From JAYTXL01 sp043742955 (GTDB lineage: Bacteria; Verrucomicrobiota; Verrucomicrobiia; Limisphaerales; JAYTXL01), in the NCBI GenBank assembly GCA_043742955.1, contig JAYTXL010000355.1, positions 1 through 24,790 on the forward strand: a stretch of DNA of 24,790 nucleotides, read 5' to 3'. The position numbers and the translations under genes are program-made. The number at the start of each line of letters is the position of its first letter. Position 1 is the stretch's first letter. The notes under the pieces were generated by a model. That model was not told where the DNA came from and searched no databases. It was given only the letters and a program-made list of their open reading frames with translations. Positions 1 through 6,074 of the stretch are shown piece by piece.

Positions 1-963
1 CCAGTTGACCACGTTGGTGTCGCCCATCCGGATTGCGTTTTGGAACAAAGTCCGGCCGAAAATATTGGTGACGTTTACCTGTGCGTGTTTGGCCAGCAGG
101 AGTTTACATACTGCGAGTTTTTGCCCGGGCCCGAGCCGGACGGGGGGAAGCTGAATCAGTTGAAATAGCGGACTGATCCCTTCGTTATTTACAGCGTTCG
201 CGTCGGCTCCGTGTTGCAGCAGTGTTTCGATTACTTCGATCTGCCCGTTGATGGCGGCATGGTGCAGGGCGGTGTTGCCCTGGGCATCCTGGTCGTCGAT
301 CGCGACTTGGTAGTCGAGCAGCAGTCGCACGAGCGACTGGCTCCTCATGGCGGCATAGTGCAAGGGGGTGGAATTATTAATATTCTTGGCGTTAACATCC
401 GCCCCACGTTTTAGAAACAGTTCAGCGGCCAGCCAATTGCTGTACAGGATCGCCATGTGCAAAGGCGTTTGTCCCTGAGCGCCGTTGGGAGTTGGATTCG
501 TCTGCGCATCCAGCAAGCGGGTGATCATCGTGGGTTTGGTGTAGCGCCACACCGAGACCCACAACGGTGTTTGCCCCCACAAATTCGTGGCATTGAGGTC
601 GGCCTTGCACTGGATAAGGAGTTCGACCATCCGTTCCTGCCCCCGGCTTACCGCGAGGTGCAATGGGGTCATGCCGGACCGGTTGACCTCAAAGAAATCA
701 TTGTCCTGCGCGGTAAATAATTTGTCCACCCACTTGGTCGAGACGCGCGGGCCACCAGGAGCAAAGACGGGAACCGGCAAGGGCTTCTCGTGGGCGTTGA
801 CCAGTTCAGGGTGGGCCTTGAGAATCTTTTCGGCAGTGACGGCATCGCCATCGTAAGCGGCGCGGCGCAGGTCAAACCCCGGATCGTTGCACCCGCACAT
901 GAGCAGGGGAAGCAGGCAGAGCACGCCCGGCAAGCTGGAACGATCCATCCCCGAGGAAACCAT
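1..963 (-). CDS. Ankyrin-repeat lipoprotein, C-terminus cut by window edge
   Basis: An uninterrupted minus-strand frame runs from an ATG at 963 to the left edge, 321 codons without a stop, so the C-terminus is missing. The N-terminus has a lipoprotein signal ending LPLLMCGC (lipobox Cys near residue 25 of the long form), which suggests export and lipid anchoring. From about residue 85 there are at least five ankyrin-type repeats, each with a TPLHLA or TALHHA helix start and an LL-x(3)-GAD-x-NA ending, for example GMTPLHLAVSRGQERMVELL, then STPLHYAAM and NTALHHAAINGQ. Ankyrin repeats bind partner proteins; no enzymatic domain is visible in the part shown. A second in-frame ATG at 948 is an alternative start, and neither start has a clear ribosome binding site. 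The ankyrin call is secure; the biological role is not known. Confidence 0.9.
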   Translation of the reverse strand, partial: MVSSGMDRSSLPGVLCLLPLLMCGCNDPGFDLRRAAYDGDAVTAEKILKAHPELVNAHEKPLPVPVFAPGGPRVSTKWVDKLFTAQDNDFFEVNRSGMTPLHLAVSRGQERMVELLIQCKADLNATNLWGQTPLWVSVWRYTKPTMITRLLDAQTNPTPNGAQGQTPLHMAILYSNWLAAELFLKRGADVNAKNINNSTPLHYAAMRSQSLVRLLLDYQVAIDDQDAQGNTALHHAAINGQIEVIETLLQHGADANAVNNEGISPLFQLIQLPPVRLGPGQKLAVCKLLLAKHAQVNVTNIFGRTLFQNAIRMGDTNVVNW

Positions 964-1100
964 CCATCGTCAGATTTGTCACCCTTGGAATTCGGTGCGC
1001 AGCCGGGCTGGTCGCAGCTTGGTTTTTCGCCTGAGTATTTTCCAGCCAACCTGAAGGGTTGCCCGCCATCAGCCCGGGGTTGAGCGCAGCAAGCCTTCAA

Positions 1101-1631
1101 CTAAAACTGTTCTTCCTTGTCCTTGAACAGCAGGTTGAACGTCGTCAGCGAACCGTAACAGCGCGTAACGTATTGCTGCATTTCAACCTTGTCGCCGTCG
1201 GTCAAGGTCGCGTGAGCGTTCACTTTCTGTTCCAAAACCCGCAGCTGATTCCTGACCCCAACGAGCTTGTGGAAAAAAACTTCCAGCGGGATTTCCTTGG
1301 TCTGCAAGGTTGGGTCGGACGGGTGCAATACCATTTTGCCGTTGTGCCAACGGATTCCCAATTGTTCGACGACCGCCGCAGGCTTTTCCAACCCGAGGGC
1401 GCGCACCACGGCTTCCGCCGTTTCTTCCACCAACGCCGCCAGCGGCCGCGTCAAACCCGACACCACCACCTGCGGTTCGGCTGGCTCCAAGCCGGCACTT
1501 TCGGGCGCCACGGTGCGCTGCCCGTCCTCAAAACGAATTTCCGCCGTGTGCTCGGTAATGGATCTTACCGTCCCCACGCCATATTGCGGATGACGCACTT
1601 TCAGGCCGACATGCAGCGATTCAATTTTCAT
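1101..1631 (-). CDS. Conserved hypothetical protein with N-terminal HPxYGxGTV small beta-barrel motif
   Basis: A 176-residue soluble protein with no signal peptide or membrane segment. Residues 9 to 36 read GLKVRHPQYGVGTV followed by alternating strand-like residues. This resembles the small Tudor/CarD-like barrels in which a GxxVxHxxFGxGxV motif starts the fold, as at the C-terminus of UvrD/PcrA helicases. The middle (residues 60 to 105) is probably helical, and residues 125 to 176 look like a long charged helix ending KDKEEQF. I do not recognise a named family. A nucleic-acid or polymerase contact would fit the motif, but that is inference. The ATG at 1631 is preceded by a good promoter-like pair whose -10 box ends six bases upstream, which supports this start. 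The gene is 71 bases downstream of the hydrolase gene and may be transcribed separately. Confidence 0.8.
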   Translation of the reverse strand: MKIESLHVGLKVRHPQYGVGTVRSITEHTAEIRFEDGQRTVAPESAGLEPAEPQVVVSGLTRPLAALVEETAEAVVRALGLEKPAAVVEQLGIRWHNGKMVLHPSDPTLQTKEIPLEVFFHKLVGVRNQLRVLEQKVNAHATLTDGDKVEMQQYVTRCYGSLTTFNLLFKDKEEQF

Positions 1632-1637
1632 GATCCA

Positions 1638-1666
1638 ACTTTAGGTGCGGAACCCGGAACTGTAAA
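1638..1666 (-). promoter_or_regulatory. Candidate promoter, leaderless geometry, for the gene at 1101-1631
   Basis: On the minus strand TTTACA (1666-1661), a 17-base spacer and TAAAGT (1643-1638) form a sigma70-like pair. The -10 box ends six bases before the ATG at 1631, so transcription would be expected to begin at or next to the A of the start codon. No Shine-Dalgarno sequence is visible. The same arrangement occurs before the gene starting at 18147. Confidence 0.5.
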
Positions 1667-1702
1667 ACGCAAACGTCGAACGCACTCGCCATTGATCTTG
1701 GT

Positions 1703-3295
1703 TCAGTGCGTGGACAACTGCACGAGTGGACTTGAAATGGTTAGCGTGGAACCGTTCGCCGTGTGCTGGTGGGTGGTGACGACCTCCACGGATTTCAGTT
1801 TCATCGCCAGCGTCACCTCGCCCACCCAGGTGCCGGGGCTGGTCTGCCGCAACGGCACCGATTCCCAGCGGTCGTATTCCATTGCGAAGGTGTAATCCGG
1901 ATGCCGGTCCACCGACCACCACAACTCATTTTGCTGCGGCTGTGAATGATCCGGGAAGGTAACGGTCACCTGCAAGCGCTGCGTTGCCTTGTCCCAGCGT
2001 GGCCGGATGCTCGGGGTGGCCACCAGCGGGCGCGTGTTAAAAAAGTGGTGTTGCGCGAACGCGATCAAGTTTTCCTGCACCTCCGGCAGGGAACCCACTT
2101 GTTTCATAAAACCCATCTCCTTCGATCCGCCATGCTGACCGCCGGGCACCACGTAAATGGGAAATCGGGGAAAGCGCTTCCCGAGTTCCACCAAGCCGGG
2201 GCTCACGTTGTCGTTCGCGCCCTGATTGTAGAATATTTCCAGCCCACGTTTCCGCAGCGCCGGCAGGAAATTCGTGGTACGGCACACCTCCCACGCCAGA
2301 CTTGAGGCCGCCTTGATTTCCTCCTCGCTCCAACCCGCCGCCCGCGCTTCGGCCAAAGTGATGCGCTCATCCGCGCGCGCCTTCTCGCGGAACACCAGCG
2401 CATCGTACGCGCTGGCGGGGGCGCTGGTGTTTTGGCCGCTGCGCAGCCCCGCGAGGAATTGCTCATTGGCCCGCACGATCTCCGCCGCGCGCGTTCCTTC
2501 CACATAAGGGCCACCCGGGCTGTCAATGATCGGCGCCACCACGGGCATGATGGCCGTGAACCGGTCATCCGCAATGCCGGCGGCCGCGGCCGCCACCCCC
2601 CGCTTCGAGCCGCCAGTCGCCAGCACTTTTTGCGGCTGAAACGCATCCCGCTCCACCAACGCCGCCGTGAGCGCGCGCAGATCGCTCATCCCCCAGATCC
2701 ACGCCGGGGTATAACGCAGGTCCTTGGTCCGGAGTAAATGCTCTTTCATGCCCACATCCAGCTTTCCAACGGGCTCCATGGCGTCGATGGTGCTCATGCC
2801 GATGAGCACAATCCCCACCCCGTTTTCCTTGAGCAAGCGCAGGTGGGCTCCCGACGGGTTCGCCGCCTTCACCGCCAATCCGGCATTGTCGATGATCAGA
2901 TTTTTGCACGGACCGCCCGCGACCGGAGCATTGAAGGTCACCGGCAGGCGCACTTTCTGCCCCGGCCACCATTCGCAGATGGTAATTTCCACGAGCTTCT
3001 GCCGGATCGAGGGATCCTTCGCCAGCGGTTTCCAATCTTCGATGACGCGCGTTTCCAAGGTGGCTGGATCGCGCACGGCGGCCAGATCGTAACGTCCGAT
3101 AATGACGGCGCTCTGCGCCGTTCCCAGCATACCCACCAAGCCGACCCCGCAGCCGAACCACTTCCGCAGGCGGCGGCCCCAATCCTTGATCAGAATTCGA
3201 CCGGGCGCTTTCCCCCGGACCGGCATGTGGCGGGAGTCATTCGGGCGGGAAACCGGCCAACTGGGTTCGGGTTGGTATTTCATGGTGCCGGTCAT
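1703..3295 (-). CDS. Secreted PqaA-like (PhoPQ-related family) alpha/beta hydrolase
   Basis: A 530-residue protein with a basic N-terminal stretch (GRRLRKW, about residues 40 to 46) and a hydrophobic segment ending TAQSA near residue 63, read as an export signal. The core resembles the PhoPQ-activated PqaA family of alpha/beta hydrolases. The nucleophile elbow is GGSKRG with Ser230, followed by DDRFTAIMPVVAP, as in that family's GASKRG motif. Candidate acid and base are Asp362 in GANDNVSP and His388 in GGQHGG. Residues 430 to 510 form a C-terminal beta-rich module. The natural substrate is unknown; family members are variously annotated as esterases or peptidases. Alternative ATG starts are at 3283 and 3226. 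The latter still keeps the signal peptide and would remove an odd proline-rich leader, so the true start is uncertain. The fold call is fairly secure, the function is not. Confidence 0.8.
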   Translation of the reverse strand: MTGTMKYQPEPSWPVSRPNDSRHMPVRGKAPGRILIKDWGRRLRKWFGCGVGLVGMLGTAQSAVIIGRYDLAAVRDPATLETRVIEDWKPLAKDPSIRQKLVEITICEWWPGQKVRLPVTFNAPVAGGPCKNLIIDNAGLAVKAANPSGAHLRLLKENGVGIVLIGMSTIDAMEPVGKLDVGMKEHLLRTKDLRYTPAWIWGMSDLRALTAALVERDAFQPQKVLATGGSKRGVAAAAAGIADDRFTAIMPVVAPIIDSPGGPYVEGTRAAEIVRANEQFLAGLRSGQNTSAPASAYDALVFREKARADERITLAEARAAGWSEEEIKAASSLAWEVCRTTNFLPALRKRGLEIFYNQGANDNVSPGLVELGKRFPRFPIYVVPGGQHGGSKEMGFMKQVGSLPEVQENLIAFAQHHFFNTRPLVATPSIRPRWDKATQRLQVTVTFPDHSQPQQNELWWSVDRHPDYTFAMEYDRWESVPLRQTSPGTWVGEVTLAMKLKSVEVVTTHQHTANGSTLTISSPLVQLSTH

Positions 3296-3619
3296 TGGAC
3301 CAGTTTCCCGGGCAATTCCAAGACCGATTCATAAGGAATTAGCGATTAACAGGCTGCCCGAAAGGCGGTGGGTTGAGACTTGGACGCGGCCGCTATGCCC
3401 GCGTCCCATTCGGCAAGATAACGCCGCCAGACCCGCTCTGTTTTCCGATCACCCAACCGCACTAAATCAACGGCTTGCAAATTCCAACTCTTGGTTCAGA
3501 TAACTCACGGTAACGACAGAATGGTCGCCCTTCCGTCCAAAAGGGACATTTTCATTAAGTTTCGACCCGACGATTCACAAAGAGTTGAACTATCGGTCGG
3601 CCGCGACGATGCTGCGATC
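3296..3619. other. 324-base gap between divergent genes
   Basis: This lies between the hydrolase gene (minus) and a lipoprotein gene (plus), so it should contain two promoters. A plus-strand frame is open from 3491 into the lipoprotein gene. Its first 43 codons do not resemble a protein start, however, and the lipoprotein signal begins at 3620. A short imperfect hairpin (CCCTT paired with AAGGG around 3525-3550) is present. No RNA gene or repeat was recognised. Confidence 0.5.
3585..3613 (+). promoter_or_regulatory. Weak candidate promoter for the lipoprotein gene at 3620
   Basis: TTGAAC (3585-3590), a 17-base spacer and GATGCT (3608-3613) end six bases before the ATG. The -35 box is reasonable and the -10 box is poor. 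It is listed mainly because its geometry matches other starts in the window. Confidence 0.2.
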
Positions 3620-4534
3620 ATGTTAAAGAAGTCTCCCCTGTTGCTGGCAGCATTATGCGCGTTGCTCCTCACCGGGTGTCTCGAGTTCGAACGACAGACC
3701 CTCACCTACCAATACGACGCGAAAACCGACACGCTCCGGATCTTCCAAGCCTACCAGGGCATCTTTGGCGTGGATAAGCCGGACGCCCTTTCCGGGCAAG
3801 AACTGGAGCAGCTTCAATCCGTGCTGTCCACCCCACGGACGTTTTTCTTTGCGAATTGGATTGCGGAATATAACCGCGATTTGGTCCGCGAGAAGCTGGC
3901 GGAATCCAAAACGCCGGAAGCCAACGAATCGGCCACCGCTGCAGCCGCACGCGCGCGGCTCGGAATGTTGCTGCAAATGCTGCTCGACAATGTGCGCGTG
4001 GAGAACGGCGGCTTCCACCTCGACGACAAAGGCAAACTGTGCGGCGTGCAGCGGGTGACGGTGATCCGCGTCTCCAAACTCATCGCAGCGGGCAATGAAT
4101 CCATACGTGACGCCTTGAAGGCAGATCAGGGGAACCTGACCGCCGAAGAACGGGCACTTTATGCCAAATCTGCCGCCGGTCCGGCGGACTATATTCAAAT
4201 CGAGGGCAACCAGCTTCGTGTTCGCTTCCCGATCACCCGCCCCGACTTTGAAAAGAATTTCGGGCCCAAGGCGGAGGCCAACAACCTTCTCGATGAGTTC
4301 CGGCGTAGCGGCGGTACTTTGGCCTTTGCCGACAATGAAATGAAATGGAGCATCGGCAAACCGGCGGACAAGACCACCCGCATCACGCTCCCGGTTTCCG
4401 ACAAGCCCTATCTCCCAAATCTGCTAGCGGCAGTGAAGAAGCAGTCCATCGCCGTGCGTGAGAAGTTCGACCCGGAAGCAGCAGCGAAGGAATTCCTTGG
4501 CGGTGCCACCAAAAACGAGAAACCACCAAAATGA
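3620..4534 (+). CDS. Lipoprotein of unknown function
   Basis: A 304-residue protein that starts with a textbook lipoprotein signal: two lysines, a leucine-rich core and the lipobox LLTGC with Cys20. The mature part is predicted to sit in the periplasm or on the outer membrane. The frame is open further upstream to 3491, but the ATG at 3620 puts the signal at the true N-terminus, so that start was chosen. The mature protein mixes beta-strand-like segments (LTYQYDAKTDTLRIF, IQIEGNQLRVRFPI) with a helical, alanine- and leucine-rich middle around residues 100 to 130. It ends in a charged tail (KNEKPPK). No catalytic motif or named domain was recognised. It stands alone on the plus strand, convergent with the DUF1501 operon, and a strong hairpin separates the two. 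Confidence 0.85.
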   Translation: MLKKSPLLLAALCALLLTGCLEFERQTLTYQYDAKTDTLRIFQAYQGIFGVDKPDALSGQELEQLQSVLSTPRTFFFANWIAEYNRDLVREKLAESKTPEANESATAAAARARLGMLLQMLLDNVRVENGGFHLDDKGKLCGVQRVTVIRVSKLIAAGNESIRDALKADQGNLTAEERALYAKSAAGPADYIQIEGNQLRVRFPITRPDFEKNFGPKAEANNLLDEFRRSGGTLAFADNEMKWSIGKPADKTTRITLPVSDKPYLPNLLAAVKKQSIAVREKFDPEAAAKEFLGGATKNEKPPK

Positions 4535-4551
4535 GCGTCGCCAGCCAGGCG

Positions 4552-4580
4552 CGGAGGAGGACATCCCCGGTCCTCCTCCG
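4552..4580. terminator. Strong hairpin between convergent genes, possible bidirectional terminator
   Basis: CGGAGGAGGA (4552-4561) pairs perfectly with TCCTCCTCCG (4571-4580) around a nine-base loop. It lies 17 bases past the stop of the lipoprotein gene and 41 bases past the stop of the DUF1501 gene on the other strand. There is no U-run on either side, so it is not a classical intrinsic terminator. It may still block read-through or protect mRNA 3' ends. Confidence 0.45.
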
Positions 4581-4621
4581 TGTTGATCCGCCCATCCGTG
4601 GTTAAATCCAATGGCGATGGC

Positions 4622-6070
4622 TCAGGCCAGCGCCTTCTTGATCACTTCACCGCTGACGTCCGTCAAGCGTTCAGCCCTGCCGTTGTGCCGGTAGGTCAGG
4701 CGCGTGTGGTCGAGGCCGAGGAGGTGCAACATCGTTGCCTGGAGGTCGTGCACGTGTGTCTTTTCCTCGGCGGCACGAAGGCCAACCGCGTCGGTCGCGC
4801 CGATTACTTGACCACCCTTTACTCCACCTCCGGCGAGCCACATGGAGAAGCCATGCGGGTTATGGTCGCGGCCATTCGAGCCTTCGCTCATCGGCATGCG
4901 GCCAAACTCGCCGCCCCACACGACCAGCGTCGAGTCGAGCAACCCGCGCGCTTTCAAATCCTTTAACAACCCGGCCACCGGCAAATCACTTTGCGCGCAA
5001 AGTTTCGTATGGTTGCCGTCCACGTCGCTGTGACCGTCCCATCCATTGGTGTCGCCACAATAAAGCTGCACGAAACGCACGCCGCGCTCAACCATCCGGC
5101 GCGCAAAAAGGCAGCGCAATCCGAACTCGGCGGTGGTCGCGTTATCGAGTCCGTAGATTTTTTTGGTCGCCTCGGTCTCCTTGGAAATATCCACGACCTC
5201 CGGCGCGTGCGACTGCATGCGAAAAGCCAGCTCGTAGGCGGCGATGCGTGCCGTGAGCTCGGAGTTCTCCTCGCCGGTGCGCAGATTCTCCCGGTTCAAT
5301 TGGTGGATCAAATTGACCGTCGCCAACTGCTGCTGAGTGCTCACCCCTTTCGGTGTGTTGAGATTCAAAATGGGCGATTCACCGCCGCGCAAAATCGTGC
5401 CCTGATACGTCGCGGGCAGGAAACCATTGCTCCACGCCGGCGCGCCGCCCTTCACCCAGCCGGACGGATCGGGCATTACGACGAACGCCGGCATGTTCTG
5501 GTTCTCGGTGCCCAACCCGTACGTCGCCCACGCGCCGAGGCTCGGCCGGCCCATGAGAATCGAGCCGGTGTTCATCAGGTAAACCGACTCCGGATGCGTC
5601 ACGCTGTCGCCATAACACCCGCGCAACAGACAAAGTTCGTCCGCGAATCCTGCGAGGTTCGGCAGAAAATCAGAAATCTCCATGCCGCACTGGCCGCGCG
5701 CCTGGAAGGGCCGGCAGGGCGCGAGCAATTTATTCTTCGCCACGGCGCGCCGCGTTTTGAAGGTGCCGAACGACTCGGGAATCGGCTGGCCCGCCAGCCG
5801 GATCAGGTCGGGCTTTGGGTCAAACAGATCCACGTGGCTCGGCCCGCCGGACATGAACAGAAAAATGACGCGCTGGGCCCGCGCTTTGAAGTGCGGAGGC
5901 TTTGGGGCGAGCGGGTTGGCAGCGACCGGCATCCCGGCCGCGAGCAACCCCTGCTGTTCGAGGAGGGAACTGAGCGCCAGCATGCCAAAACCACCACCGG
6001 CATTACGCAGAAATGCGCGCCGCGACGTGGGTCGCAGCGCGGGGCCGTGGGGACCGGGGCAGGTGTTCAT
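4622..6070 (-). CDS. Tat-exported DUF1501 protein (sulfatase-like fold)
   Basis: A 482-residue protein of the DUF1501 family. It has a twin-arginine signal SRRAFLRNAGGGFGMLALSSLL at about residues 17 to 37, implying folded export. The family's hallmark segments are present: FLFMSGGPSHVDLFDPKP (70-87), WGGEFGRMP (385-393), GRDHNPHGFSMWLAGGG (400-416) and DLQATMLHLLGLDH (442-455). The last is where alkaline-phosphatase/sulfatase-like enzymes place metal ligands. The substrate is unknown. Partner genes of this family normally encode PSCyt1/DUF1549/DUF1553 proteins, and here that gene lies directly upstream. The frame is open to 6097, but the ATG at 6070 follows the upstream stop by four bases and gives a normal Tat leader, so it was chosen. 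The length is usual for the family. Confidence 0.92.
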   Translation of the reverse strand: MNTCPGPHGPALRPTSRRAFLRNAGGGFGMLALSSLLEQQGLLAAGMPVAANPLAPKPPHFKARAQRVIFLFMSGGPSHVDLFDPKPDLIRLAGQPIPESFGTFKTRRAVAKNKLLAPCRPFQARGQCGMEISDFLPNLAGFADELCLLRGCYGDSVTHPESVYLMNTGSILMGRPSLGAWATYGLGTENQNMPAFVVMPDPSGWVKGGAPAWSNGFLPATYQGTILRGGESPILNLNTPKGVSTQQQLATVNLIHQLNRENLRTGEENSELTARIAAYELAFRMQSHAPEVVDISKETEATKKIYGLDNATTAEFGLRCLFARRMVERGVRFVQLYCGDTNGWDGHSDVDGNHTKLCAQSDLPVAGLLKDLKARGLLDSTLVVWGGEFGRMPMSEGSNGRDHNPHGFSMWLAGGGVKGGQVIGATDAVGLRAAEEKTHVHDLQATMLHLLGLDHTRLTYRHNGRAERLTDVSGEVIKKALA

Positions 6071-6074
6071 AAGG

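Noticed and set aside
964..1100. Possible dispersed repeat or small gene between the ankyrin and hypothetical genes
   Set aside because: Only short imperfect complementarities (such as GTTGA with TCAAC) are visible, and open frames here have no supported start or conserved content.
3491..3619. 43-codon N-terminal extension of the plus-strand lipoprotein
   Set aside because: The lipoprotein signal would then lie internally, and the extension has no protein-like pattern.
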